Source of the DNA: Paraburkholderia graminis C4D1M
GTDB lineage: Bacteria; Pseudomonadota; Gammaproteobacteria; Burkholderiales; Burkholderiaceae
Length of the DNA stretch: 64,000 nt
Direction: 5' to 3'
Assembly (NCBI RefSeq): GCF_000172415.1
Contig: NZ_ABLD01000004.1
Coordinates: 434,001 to 498,000, forward strand
Shown: positions 50,698 through 59,658 of the stretch, in pieces
Layout: every line of letters begins with the position of its first letter
Position numbering within the stretch: position 1 is the stretch's first letter
Program-made: the position numbers and the translations under genes
Notes under the pieces: model-generated
What the model was told of the DNA's origin: nothing
The model's database searches: none
Seen by the model: the letters and a program-made list of their open reading frames with translations, nothing else

Positions 50698-52118
50698 ACC
50701 GCGAGCCAGAAAACCAGAGCCATCAACGCGACGATCAGCACACTGGTCCGGTCTTTCGCAGCAAAAACCACGGGGTCGTCGTGCATCAGCCCGCGGTGTG
50801 TGATAAGCCAGGTGCGGCTGATCCAGTACAGCAACAGCGGGCAGGCAAGCCAGATGACCTGGGGGTGGCCGTAAAGATGCGCGGTCTTCGAGTCCTGGAT
50901 GTAAAGCGCGAGAACCAGCACCGACAGGTAGCCCGATGCAGCACCAAGCGACGAGATCATCGGCAGATCGTCGGCAACATAGCCGCGTCCGCGCGCTTTC
51001 GCACCACCTGCCGCGCGCGTTGCATGCAACTCGGCGTAACGCTTGACGAGCGCGAGGCTCAAAAACAGGAACATCGAGAAGCCGAGTAACCAGAACGTCA
51101 GCGTCATTCGCAGCGCCGCCGTGCCGGCGATGATGCGCGCCGTGTAGAGCATGGCCAGCACGACCACGTCGAGGATCACGCGACGCTTGAGCAGGAAAGA
51201 ATACGCCATGGTCAGTAGGTAATAGCCGGCGAGCACCCCTGCAAAGCGCAACGGTAGCCAGAGCAACGCACCCACGAACGAGCAGACGGCAAGCACCGGA
51301 AAGGCGACCATGCCTGAGATGATAGACAGCGAACCGGACGCGAACGGACGCCGACGCTTACTGTGATGATGCCGATCGTCTTCTAGGTCCAGCAGATCAT
51401 TGAGCAGATAGACGCTCGATGCACACAAGCCGAACAGCACGAAGGCGAGCACGGCGCGCAGGTCTAGGTCCAGCGACGCGACTTGATGCGATGCCAGCAG
51501 CGGAATAAAAATCAGCAGGTTCTTCAGCCACTGATGCACGCGCAGCGCCTTGAGCCACACATGTAGCGAACTCTTGCGCGTCTCGATCACGCTTTCGACG
51601 TTGCCCAGCTTACGAGCGCGACGCTCGACGCCCGGAGACGGATTGACGACGTAGGCGCGCTCTGCGGCTTCCCAGACAGCAATGTCGTCGTGCGAATTGC
51701 CCGCATAGTCGAAACCCTTGTTGCCGAATTCACGCACGAGCGCGTCACGCTTGCGGCCCGACGACAGGTTCACCTTGCCGTCGGTGGCGAGCGTCTTGTC
51801 GAACAGGCCGAGATGCCCGGAGATAGCTTCCGCATAGCGCGCGTCGCTTGCGGTTGCCAGCACCATCGGGCGACCAGCGGCGCGTTCGCGCTTGAGCCAT
51901 TCGATAACCTTGGTGTCGTACGGCAATGTCGTGATGTCGACGTGAGTGGCTCTCGCCAGATTCGACTTCAGATGCGCCTTGCCGCCGCGCGCGAACCAGA
52001 TCAAGGGGCGATAGAACGACAACGGATTTGCCTTGACGTAGGCGAACCCCGTCTCGACCAGAATGTCAGATCGGATCAATGTACCGTCCAGATCGACGGC
52101 CAACGTTTTCCATTGCAT
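50694..52118 (-). CDS. HAD phosphatase-UbiA prenyltransferase fusion (polyprenyl-phosphate phosphoribosyltransferase-like)
   Basis: 474 aa. Residues 1-~180 are a HAD hydrolase (AVDLDGTLIRSD, Asp9/Asp11; VLATASD; NSHDDIAVWEAA). Residues ~185-474 are a UbiA-type membrane prenyltransferase with nine or so helices and the Asp-rich motif NDLLDLEDD (residues 240-248). UbiA relatives such as Rv3806c join PRPP to decaprenyl phosphate, and the product must then lose its 5-phosphate. Fusion of both activities in one protein would perform these consecutive steps. First gene of the DprE-like trio; it follows the GT4 gene by three bases. Confidence 0.85.
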   Translation of the reverse strand: MQWKTLAVDLDGTLIRSDILVETGFAYVKANPLSFYRPLIWFARGGKAHLKSNLARATHVDITTLPYDTKVIEWLKRERAAGRPMVLATASDARYAEAISGHLGLFDKTLATDGKVNLSSGRKRDALVREFGNKGFDYAGNSHDDIAVWEAAERAYVVNPSPGVERRARKLGNVESVIETRKSSLHVWLKALRVHQWLKNLLIFIPLLASHQVASLDLDLRAVLAFVLFGLCASSVYLLNDLLDLEDDRHHHSKRRRPFASGSLSIISGMVAFPVLAVCSFVGALLWLPLRFAGVLAGYYLLTMAYSFLLKRRVILDVVVLAMLYTARIIAGTAALRMTLTFWLLGFSMFLFLSLALVKRYAELHATRAAGGAKARGRGYVADDLPMISSLGAASGYLSVLVLALYIQDSKTAHLYGHPQVIWLACPLLLYWISRTWLITHRGLMHDDPVVFAAKDRTSVLIVALMALVFWLAV

Positions 52119-52121
52119 GTA

Positions 52122-53267
52122 CTACCCCTTACGCCCCGGCGGCGCAATTTCCCGATACAACGCCCCATACGCCCTGCCCAGCGCCAGCCCTGAGAAGAGC
52201 GCCTCGTAACGCTCGCGCGCCGCGCGGCCCATCTGAACCGCCAGCGCGTCGTCGTCGAGCAGCGCGTTCATGGCGCGCGCCAGTTCTTGCGGTGCTTCGG
52301 GAGCAACGACAAAGCCGGTTACACCGTTCTCGTTCACATATGAAGTACCCGATCCCACTTCGCAGCACACCATCGGCTTGCCGAACATCTCTGCTTCGAC
52401 GAGCACCATGCCAAACGCTTCTGAGCGCAAATGGGAAGGCAATACCATCGCGCGGCAATTCCTGAGCAGCACGACTTTTTCCTCATGCGTCACCTGGCCC
52501 GCAAACACAACATTCGTCGCGCCGGTCTGCCGTGCCAACGCACTCAGCCGCTCGCGTTCCGGCCCGGAACCCGCGATCACGATTTTCGCATTCACGACAC
52601 GCGCGGCCTCGACGAGCGTATGCAAGCCCTTGTAATAGCGCAACACACCGAGCGCCAGAAAATACGGTTCGCCGTTCGCCAGCCCGAGCCGGCTCACAAT
52701 ATCCCGCTCTGTGTCCTGCGAATGAGGGGCGTCCCGATAATCGATGATGCCCAGCGGAATCGTTTTGAGCCGCTCGCCCTGCACGCATGCGGCCAGCGTC
52801 TCGCTCGTCTGTGCATAAGCCGGCGAGGTCGCGACCACCGCTGACATGCTGCGCAACGTGCGTCGCATCAGCGGCCCGTAGACGGCACCGAGGACCTTCT
52901 GTCGCACGACGTCCGAATGATACGTCATCACGGTGGGCTTTTTGGTGGCGCCCAGAAGATGCAGCACATCAGCGAAGGGCCACGGAAAATGAAAATGCAC
53001 GACATCAGCCCAGTCTGCCATCTCGCGATACGTCGTCAGCGAACCGATACCGCCGAGATCGCACGACGCCGGGGCTGCCCACGATTTCGCCCGCACCACG
53101 CGGCCCTCGGGAAAGTCGATCGCGGGTGGCCGGGGCGTCGGCGACAAAGTGAAGATGCGAGGCTCGACGCCGCATGTCCGCGTGGACAACGCGATCTGCC
53201 GGATAGCTTCCTGAAGCCCGCCAGGCGGGTCGGGAAAATACGTACGGTAAATATGCAGAACTTTCAT
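52122..53267 (-). CDS. GT4-family glycosyltransferase
   Basis: 381-aa GT-B enzyme (MKVLHIYRTYFPDPPGGLQEA; VMTYHSDVVRQKVLG; FLALGVLRYYKGLHTLVEAA; PSHLRSEAFGMVLVEAEMFGKPM). The pattern resembles WbaZ-like mannosyl- or rhamnosyltransferases. ATG at 53267 lies 12 bases from the preceding gene's stop. Upstream frame extension to 53372 falls in that gene. Confidence 0.88.
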   Translation of the reverse strand: MKVLHIYRTYFPDPPGGLQEAIRQIALSTRTCGVEPRIFTLSPTPRPPAIDFPEGRVVRAKSWAAPASCDLGGIGSLTTYREMADWADVVHFHFPWPFADVLHLLGATKKPTVMTYHSDVVRQKVLGAVYGPLMRRTLRSMSAVVATSPAYAQTSETLAACVQGERLKTIPLGIIDYRDAPHSQDTERDIVSRLGLANGEPYFLALGVLRYYKGLHTLVEAARVVNAKIVIAGSGPERERLSALARQTGATNVVFAGQVTHEEKVVLLRNCRAMVLPSHLRSEAFGMVLVEAEMFGKPMVCCEVGSGTSYVNENGVTGFVVAPEAPQELARAMNALLDDDALAVQMGRAARERYEALFSGLALGRAYGALYREIAPPGRKG

Positions 53268-53278
53268 GCGCTCATCAC

Positions 53279-54505
53279 TCAAGCGGCAGCGTTCAGCGAA
53301 GCCGGCAGGCCGTTGCCGGACACGCGGCCCTCGAAGGTGATCGCGAGCATCTTGTCGAGCCTGCGCTCCCACGTGTTCTCGCCGACCGCCGCGACGGCTT
53401 CCTGGGTGGAAAGCTTGCCGCGCGCCAACTGTTTTTCGATTGCCGCGATGAATGCGTCGGCATTGCCGCCCACTTCCAGCCCCCCGCGCGGCTCCCTCGC
53501 GAAGTCGAGCGGCGTCGACACGACGGGCAACCCCGCCGCGAGGTATTCATAGAACTTCATGGGGAACATCGAGCGGGTGTATTCGTTGAGCAAAGTCGGC
53601 AGCACGCCGACGCGCATGCCGCGCAAATATTGCGGCAGCGACTCATAGGTGCGATAGCCGAGCAGGTGCACATTCGGCAAGCGCGCCAGTTGCGCGAGCA
53701 GTTCGCTGCGCTGCCCTTCCCGCTCTTCGCCAATGATTACCCATTGCCACTGCGGACGCGCCTCGGCGGTCTGCATCAACAGCGGAAAGTCCACTTTGAA
53801 GTCGGACAGCACGCCGTGATACACGAGCCGCGGCTCGGGGATCGCAGCGAGTTCGGCGGGCAGCGGACCATCGGCGCGAGCCTCGCCGAAATGCGCGTCG
53901 TCGACCACGTTGCCGAAAAAATGCGTGTTGCGGTTGAACGGCAAGCACACTTCTTTCAACGACATCGCCGTCGTGAACACGGCCTCGCATTGACCGAGCA
54001 GCGCCTGCTGCGCGCTGCGAAACGCGTCCACGTCCACACCGGGAATCGCCGCAATATCGTCGACGCAGTGATAAACGAGCGGTCCGCGCCGCAGCGTCGC
54101 AATCGAGTCGAGCATGTACGGGTGATATGTCCACACGACAGGATCCTGGTAGCGATGCCCCTTCGCAAAACGTGCGACGGAAATGCGCAGCAGCGCCTGG
54201 TTCAGCGAGCGCACGAACGGCAGATGATGTCCGGCCGGCACCATCAACGGAGAAAGCACCCAGATGTTCGCCGCGCGCCGCGGTGGCCCGAGCACGAGCG
54301 ACTGCACGCCGCGCCACAAGCGCCGCCACAGGCGCGCCCAGTCGCGGCCGCTGCCGACTTTCGGCGAACGGAAGCCGACGCTCTCCACATACAGAACCCG
54401 CCAGCCGCGCGCCGCGAGAATGCTCGCCGTATGCTGCTTGTTGGTCCAATACGGTTCATCCCAGTCGGCGGTCGAAAAGAGCACGCAGTCGCGCGCGGCC
54501 GACAC
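53279..54505 (-). CDS. GT4-like glycosyltransferase
   Basis: About 408 aa. DCVLFSTADWDEPYWTNKQH then QDPVVWTYHPYM and YHCVDDIAAIPGV form the N-terminal domain; the donor domain has LVYHGVLSDFKVDFPLLMQT and MFPMKFYEYLAAGLPVVST, the E-x7-E equivalent. The gene starts just after or overlapping wecB. GTG at 54505 has AAGGA about four bases upstream; TTG at 54526 is an alternative. Specificity unknown. Confidence 0.82.
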   Translation of the reverse strand: MSAARDCVLFSTADWDEPYWTNKQHTASILAARGWRVLYVESVGFRSPKVGSGRDWARLWRRLWRGVQSLVLGPPRRAANIWVLSPLMVPAGHHLPFVRSLNQALLRISVARFAKGHRYQDPVVWTYHPYMLDSIATLRRGPLVYHCVDDIAAIPGVDVDAFRSAQQALLGQCEAVFTTAMSLKEVCLPFNRNTHFFGNVVDDAHFGEARADGPLPAELAAIPEPRLVYHGVLSDFKVDFPLLMQTAEARPQWQWVIIGEEREGQRSELLAQLARLPNVHLLGYRTYESLPQYLRGMRVGVLPTLLNEYTRSMFPMKFYEYLAAGLPVVSTPLDFAREPRGGLEVGGNADAFIAAIEKQLARGKLSTQEAVAAVGENTWERRLDKMLAITFEGRVSGNGLPASLNAAA

Positions 54506-54518
54506 GACATCCTTGCCG

Positions 54519-55640
54519 TCAACCAATGAACACCTCGACCGGCCGGCCCAACAGGCTCTCGACGATACGGTGCGAAGCCAGCCCGTCGCCATAAGGATTC
54601 GCGCGGTTGCGCAGCGCCTCGCGGCGCGCCGGATCGTCGAGCCAGCCCGCCACCGCGCTTTCGATGTTCTCCGGCGCCTGGCCCGCGAGCGTCGCGAAGC
54701 CGGCATCGACGCCTTCGCGGCGTTCCGTGTGATTGCGCATCACGACGACCGGCACGCCGAACGTCGGCGCTTCTTCCTGGATGCCGCCCGAATCGCTGAC
54801 CACGACCGCGCTGCGGCTGATCAGATACAGGCTCGTCGGATAGTCGACGGGTTCGATCAGCGCGAGGTTCGCAATGCCGTCCAATTCGCGATGCACGGGG
54901 CCGCGCACAGCAGGATTCAGGTGCACAGGAAACACCCATCGGTAAGCGCTGTAGCGCTGACACAGATCGCGCAGCACGCGGCAGATGTCCTGCAAGACAT
55001 CGCCGAAATTTTCCCGCCGATGGCACGTGACCAGAACGTGCTGCTGTTCGGCGCCATGCCATGCGGGCAGCGGACTTTGCGGCGGCGTCGTGCTCCAGCT
55101 TTGGCGGACCTCGGCAATCGCATCGACGACCGTATTGCCGGTCACCACGATTTTTTCCGCGGCAATGCCTTCGCTCAGCAGATGCCGGCGCGCGAGTTCA
55201 GTCGGCGCGAAATGGAGCGTGGTAATGCGGCTCATCAGACTGCGATTCGCTTCCTCGGGAAACGGGCTCGTCAGATCGCCGGTGCGCAGGCCCGCTTCGA
55301 CGTGACCGACCTTGATGCCGCGATGAAACGCCGCGAGGCCCGCGCAAAACGCCGTGGTCGTGTCGCCCTGGACGATCACCCAGTCGGGACGCACTTCGTC
55401 GAGCGCGCGGTCGAGCGCAGCAAGGAGGCGCGACGACAGCGCGTTGAGCGTCTGCCCGGCGCTCATCGTGTCGAGCGTGAGATCGGGTTCGATGCCGAAG
55501 AACGAAAGCGCTTGCGCGGCCATGTCCTTGTGTTGCCCGCTCGCGCAGACCACCGTGTCGACCTGCGCACGCAACGCGCGCACGACGGGTGCGAGCTTGA
55601 TCACCTCGGGGCGCGTACCCATCACCACCATGACTTTCAT
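54519..55640 (-). CDS. wecB: UDP-N-acetylglucosamine 2-epimerase (non-hydrolysing)
   Basis: 373 aa; makes UDP-ManNAc from UDP-GlcNAc. Signatures: MVVMGTRPEVIKLAPV, CASGQHKDM, VIVQGDTTTAFCAGLAAF, VGHVEAGLRTGDLTSPFPEE and SDSGGIQEEAPTFGVPVVVMR. Normal family length. The ATG overlaps the deacetylase stop. It supplies ManNAc (or ManNAcA, if a dehydrogenase exists elsewhere; none is in the window). Confidence 0.94.
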   Translation of the reverse strand: MKVMVVMGTRPEVIKLAPVVRALRAQVDTVVCASGQHKDMAAQALSFFGIEPDLTLDTMSAGQTLNALSSRLLAALDRALDEVRPDWVIVQGDTTTAFCAGLAAFHRGIKVGHVEAGLRTGDLTSPFPEEANRSLMSRITTLHFAPTELARRHLLSEGIAAEKIVVTGNTVVDAIAEVRQSWSTTPPQSPLPAWHGAEQQHVLVTCHRRENFGDVLQDICRVLRDLCQRYSAYRWVFPVHLNPAVRGPVHRELDGIANLALIEPVDYPTSLYLISRSAVVVSDSGGIQEEAPTFGVPVVVMRNHTERREGVDAGFATLAGQAPENIESAVAGWLDDPARREALRNRANPYGDGLASHRIVESLLGRPVEVFIG

Positions 55641-57253
55641 TGCAGCGGTTTCCCCGGTTGGACCGGCACATGCGCGCCGCGATATTCGACGCCGAGCGTC
55701 AGGGCCGTCGAGGCTGTCGCCGGCGCGGCTTCGCGATTGCCCGGCGTCAGCACGCGAAACTCGCCGCCGTCTCCGGCGACCTGGGCAAGCGACCTGAACT
55801 TGAGAAAATCGAGCGCGGCGTCTTCGTGCAGAAAGAGCGGCTTGTGCGCCTTGCTGCGGATGTACGCGATGAACTTCTTGTGAGCGTCGATACGCTGCGC
55901 TTCGTCAGTCCAGCCGTACGTATAACGCTCGGAGAACGGATGATCGAGATAGCCGAACAGCGTATTCGTTGCGTATGCGTAGTCGAAAGCCTGCTTGAAG
56001 ATCGCGAGCGGATCGCCTCCTTGCAACAGGCAATCGCCGTGCAGCATGCACTGCTGGCTGTGCGCGACGAAGCCCGCCGGCATGCCGGCCAGCGCGCCGC
56101 CGCGAGCGGTCAGAAACTCGGGATCGTTGCCGATGATTCCGCCGACGCAGCCTTCATAGCCGGCATCCGCGAGACCGCGCATGGCGTACGGCGGCGACTG
56201 ATGAAACGGCGACACCGCATAGCGCACGGGCGCGCCCGTCGCGGCTTCGAGCAAGGCCGCCGATTGCATGCCTTCGGCGACCGCGTTGTCGTACGTGCCG
56301 CCCCAGTTGGGCGCATGCGTCGCGGTGTGCGACAGCACCGCGCCTTCTGTTCGCTCGGCGAGAAGTTCGCGCAGAATGCGGTGCTGCTCCGCGCAGTTCA
56401 GGTTTTGCGTGTGGACGGCGAGCGTGAACGGCACGCCGAGTTGTCGATACGCCTGCCACAGCGGACGCGCGGACTCAACGCCTTCATCGCAATCGAGGCG
56501 CGACGTGATGGCCGCGTCGTAGCCCCACGGCAGTTCGCTCAACACGGGCTGACACGGCAGGCTGTCCTGCGCCCGATAGCCCGACAGAAAATTTTCGACG
56601 AGGCGCCATTCGAACGAGTCGCAAGGACCGACCGGCCGGTTGAACCACAACACGCTCGACTCGCCCGCATCCGACAGCGCGGCGTACGAGAACTGCCGCT
56701 CGCCGTCGATCAGCGCAGCAGCAAGTTCAACCTCGGCTGGCACGTGCATCGGCTTGCCGACTGCCCACATCGAGCCGTCGCCGCGGATCGCGCCGAAGCC
56801 CAGGTTGTTCCACTCGTCGGCGAAATCGAAACGCTCGAACGGACGATGCCACGCGTCGCCGCCCAGCGTGCGCGCGAACATGCGGTAGCGGACCACGGCT
56901 GCGCTTTCCCGCGCCTCGCCTGACGGCGCAGGCTCGCTGCGGCTCGCAGTAGCAAGCGTGGCGGTGAAATCGGCCGACGGCTCCGCGCGTTGATAGCGCA
57001 GATAGTCGGCGAGCGCGATCGGCATGTTGCCGAACACCATGAGCTTGCGAGGCCGGGCGCGCAGCCAGGCGATTAGGTCCGCGCTCCAGCCGTCGGGCGT
57101 ATCGACAGCCACCACGATGTCAGGCGCCAGTTCCTCGCGCAGCAGGCTGCGCGAAATCGGCTGCGCCTGGCTTGCGCTAACCGAGCGCTGCACGGCGGCG
57201 AGCGCATGGCGGCACGCTTCCGCCGACGCGTCGGACGAAAGAACGCCGATCAT
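55637..57253 (-). CDS. polysaccharide deacetylase (CE4/NodB-like) with extra N-terminal domain
   Basis: 538 aa. The catalytic part begins near residue 245: TSRLDCDEGVES carries the Asp-Asp motif, LSHTATHAPNW the HxxxH metal motif, and GYLDHPFSERY a late conserved segment. The first ~240 residues are an unassigned alpha/beta domain (IVVAVDTPDGWSADLIAWL) plus a beta-rich stretch. There is no signal peptide, so action on a cytoplasmic, probably lipid-linked glycan is likely. Coupled by ATGA overlaps to the CapK-like gene upstream and wecB downstream. Confidence 0.83.
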   Translation of the reverse strand: MIGVLSSDASAEACRHALAAVQRSVSASQAQPISRSLLREELAPDIVVAVDTPDGWSADLIAWLRARPRKLMVFGNMPIALADYLRYQRAEPSADFTATLATASRSEPAPSGEARESAAVVRYRMFARTLGGDAWHRPFERFDFADEWNNLGFGAIRGDGSMWAVGKPMHVPAEVELAAALIDGERQFSYAALSDAGESSVLWFNRPVGPCDSFEWRLVENFLSGYRAQDSLPCQPVLSELPWGYDAAITSRLDCDEGVESARPLWQAYRQLGVPFTLAVHTQNLNCAEQHRILRELLAERTEGAVLSHTATHAPNWGGTYDNAVAEGMQSAALLEAATGAPVRYAVSPFHQSPPYAMRGLADAGYEGCVGGIIGNDPEFLTARGGALAGMPAGFVAHSQQCMLHGDCLLQGGDPLAIFKQAFDYAYATNTLFGYLDHPFSERYTYGWTDEAQRIDAHKKFIAYIRSKAHKPLFLHEDAALDFLKFRSLAQVAGDGGEFRVLTPGNREAAPATASTALTLGVEYRGAHVPVQPGKPLQ

Positions 57254-58632
57254 GCAGTCACCACGTGACGGAATTTGGCGCGGCTGCCGACGCGCACGAA
57301 GTCGTCGTGTCCGACATAGGCGATCGTGAACGCGTCCTGCCAGAAATGCCGCAGCTTGGCAGTGGTTTCCTCGGCGCTCGCATGCGGCTCGAGCACGATG
57401 CGCAACGTGGGTGGCGAGGTGCGCAGATCGATCTGAAACTCCTGAATTCCGCCGACGCGATGATCGAGCATGTCCTGAATGTGATGCGTCGGATGCGCGA
57501 CGCCCTTGATCGGCACGACGTCATGAATACGGCCGACCACATCGGTCAAGAAAAAGCCGTTCTCCGTTTCCTGCACGCGCGCGAGATCGCCTGTTGCGTA
57601 GCGAATCAGCGGCATCAGCTTGTTGCGAAAGCCGGTGAACACGAGTTCGTGCGCGCCGTCCGGATTGCCCTCGGACAGACGGCTTTCCGGCCAACTTTCG
57701 GATTCGAGAATCTGGAAGCCGCCTTCGTGGCCGTCGAGTTCATAAGCCATCACACCGAGCTCGGCGAGGCCGTAACGGTCGATCACGCGGCAGCGCAGCG
57801 CCGACGCGATCATCTCGCGCGCATGCGGCTCGAGCAGTTCGCCGCTCGACTCGAACACCTGGAACGCCTTGCCGCCGCCATATTTGCGCTGCACGTAGCA
57901 GGCGAGCGCGTACATCGTGGACGGATGCGAATGCGCGAGATAAGGCTTGCGGCGCTTCAACGTGCGCCATATTTCCTCGAGGCCCTGATCGTCGATACGG
58001 TCGAAGAAAATATTGCTGCGGTTCATCGCGAAGCATTTGAAGTCTTCACGCGACGGCCATTCGGGAATCGCCTGATCCGGGAAGCGGCACGCAAAGTGAA
58101 GCTCCGAGCGATGGCGCAGTTTGCCGATGCGCTCGCGGCAATAGTTCGTCACCGCTGACGAATAGTCGGCGCCCTCCTGATCGTAGTAGATCGTGGTCGA
58201 CAAACCCGTCGAGCCGCCCGTCTTGCACGCATGGTGCTGTCCGGCTTCGAGCGGCCCGGACAAAAGGCGCGGCCCCTGCTCGCGGATGATGTCCTTGGTC
58301 AGGTACGGAAGCTCTTCCAGATAACGCGGCTCTTGCTTGACCTTCGCCGGATCGAACTGCTTCGCCTTGAACAGGTCCTGGTAGTACGGCACTTTGGCGC
58401 CGGCGAATTCGAGCATGCCCGCGAGCCGTTCGAGCGCAATACGCCGGCGATGCGGCACCGGCAGCGTGTAGTGCTCACGCAGTTCCTGGATCTTCGGGCG
58501 CACGCTGCGCTTTTCGCGGCTCTCGGCGATCGGATAGGCGATGTAGCCGCCGGCAAAACCCTTCAGCGTGCGAAACGGCTGGCGCACGAACAGGGATTCG
58601 GAATAACGCAGGAATGGATGATTAGCTCGCAT
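57250..58632 (-). CDS. CapK/PaaK-like adenylate-forming enzyme
   Basis: 460 aa of the phenylacetate-CoA-ligase-like (CapK) branch of ANL enzymes. The phosphate-binding loop is KTGGSTGLSTTIYYD; FESSGELLEPHAREMI, RYGLAELGVMAYE and IRYATGDLARVQETENGFFLTDVVGR follow as the A5 and A8 regions. CapK homologues are common in capsule and O-antigen loci and probably activate a small acid for transfer to the glycan. ATG at 58632; the ORF upstream to 58803 is not supported. A 245-bp gap to wzt may hold a promoter (TATACC box at about 58724). Confidence 0.83.
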   Translation of the reverse strand: MRANHPFLRYSESLFVRQPFRTLKGFAGGYIAYPIAESREKRSVRPKIQELREHYTLPVPHRRRIALERLAGMLEFAGAKVPYYQDLFKAKQFDPAKVKQEPRYLEELPYLTKDIIREQGPRLLSGPLEAGQHHACKTGGSTGLSTTIYYDQEGADYSSAVTNYCRERIGKLRHRSELHFACRFPDQAIPEWPSREDFKCFAMNRSNIFFDRIDDQGLEEIWRTLKRRKPYLAHSHPSTMYALACYVQRKYGGGKAFQVFESSGELLEPHAREMIASALRCRVIDRYGLAELGVMAYELDGHEGGFQILESESWPESRLSEGNPDGAHELVFTGFRNKLMPLIRYATGDLARVQETENGFFLTDVVGRIHDVVPIKGVAHPTHHIQDMLDHRVGGIQEFQIDLRTSPPTLRIVLEPHASAEETTAKLRHFWQDAFTIAYVGHDDFVRVGSRAKFRHVVTA

Positions 58633-58877
58633 GACTTCGAACCTTGTTGCGCCTCTCTTGCGCCTGACTGCTGCCGCCGGATGCGCCACGACAGTCTCGC
58701 GGGCGCTTCGGCGGCATGATTGGTATAAAGCGCGAAACTTTGCCTCGAATGGAAGCGCGCGCAAACAGTGCCACGCGCGCGCGTCCAGCCTTCCTTGACA
58801 CACAGCATGCGATGCCGCGACGGCGAGACCTCAACCAATGGTCCACGCGCCCCGCGACCTCGACTCTTACTCCAGCG
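58633..58877 (-). promoter_or_regulatory. intergenic region before the CapK-deacetylase-wecB operon
   Basis: 245 bp with a possible minus-strand -35/-10 (TTCGAG, 16 bases, TATACC near 58724-58750). No ORF is convincing. It probably separates an upstream manC-wzm-wzt unit from the downstream genes. Confidence 0.3.
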
Positions 58878-59654
58878 TCAATGCGGCAACTGCGCGGTAT
58901 GACTGACGAGCGGGCCCTCGCTCGCGACCGGCGGCGCCACGGGTTCATCCGCGATCATCCGGCCGTGCTCCATCGAAATCTTGCGATTGCATACGCGTGC
59001 CACGAGCGACGGATCGTGCGACGCAACGACCAGCACCGACGCCTTGCCGACGAGACTCTCGAGACGCTCCGCGGCCTTGATGCTGAACTCGGCGTCCCCC
59101 ACGCTCAACCACTCGTCCATGATCAGGATGTCGGCTTCGACGCTCGTCGAAATAGCGAACGCGAGGCGCAGCATCATGCCGCTCGAATACGTGCGCACCG
59201 GCAGATTCAGGTAGTCGCCGAGTTCGCTGAAATCCGCGATTTCGTCGATCTTGCCGCGGATGCGCGCCGGCTTCAGGCCGTCGAGAATGCCGCGCAAATA
59301 GATGTTTTCGAAGCCCGTTGCGTCGGGGTCGAGGCCCATCGACACGTCGAGCAGCGACGCAATCTTGCCGTGCACCTTCAGTTCCCCGCGCACGGGCGCA
59401 TAGACGCCCGACAGCGTGCGCAATAGCGTGGTCTTGCCCGAGCCGTTGTGACCGACGAGGCCCACGCGATCGCCTTCTGCGAAGGTGAACGAGAGGTCGT
59501 CGATCGCCTTAACGATCGCATGACGGCCGGCGTCCTGGCCGATGCGGCCACCCGTCGTCAGGTTGAGCACCGCTTTTTTCAGCGAGCGATGCGAGTTCTC
59601 GTAAATCGGAAATTCGACGGAGATGTTACGAGCGACAATCGATGAAGAACTCAC
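58878..59654 (-). CDS. wzt: polysaccharide ABC exporter ATP-binding subunit Wzt
   Basis: 258-aa ABC ATPase that powers export of undecaprenyl-linked polysaccharide. Walker A GHNGSGKTTLLR, signature TYSSGMMLRLAF, Walker B ILIMDEWLSVGDAEF, switch His in VVASHDPSL. At 258 residues it lacks the C-terminal carbohydrate-binding domain of large Wzt proteins, which matches systems where export does not depend on terminal-residue recognition. It follows wzm by four bases. Confidence 0.93.
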   Translation of the reverse strand: MSSSSIVARNISVEFPIYENSHRSLKKAVLNLTTGGRIGQDAGRHAIVKAIDDLSFTFAEGDRVGLVGHNGSGKTTLLRTLSGVYAPVRGELKVHGKIASLLDVSMGLDPDATGFENIYLRGILDGLKPARIRGKIDEIADFSELGDYLNLPVRTYSSGMMLRLAFAISTSVEADILIMDEWLSVGDAEFSIKAAERLESLVGKASVLVVASHDPSLVARVCNRKISMEHGRMIADEPVAPPVASEGPLVSHTAQLPH

Positions 59655-59658
59655 AATA

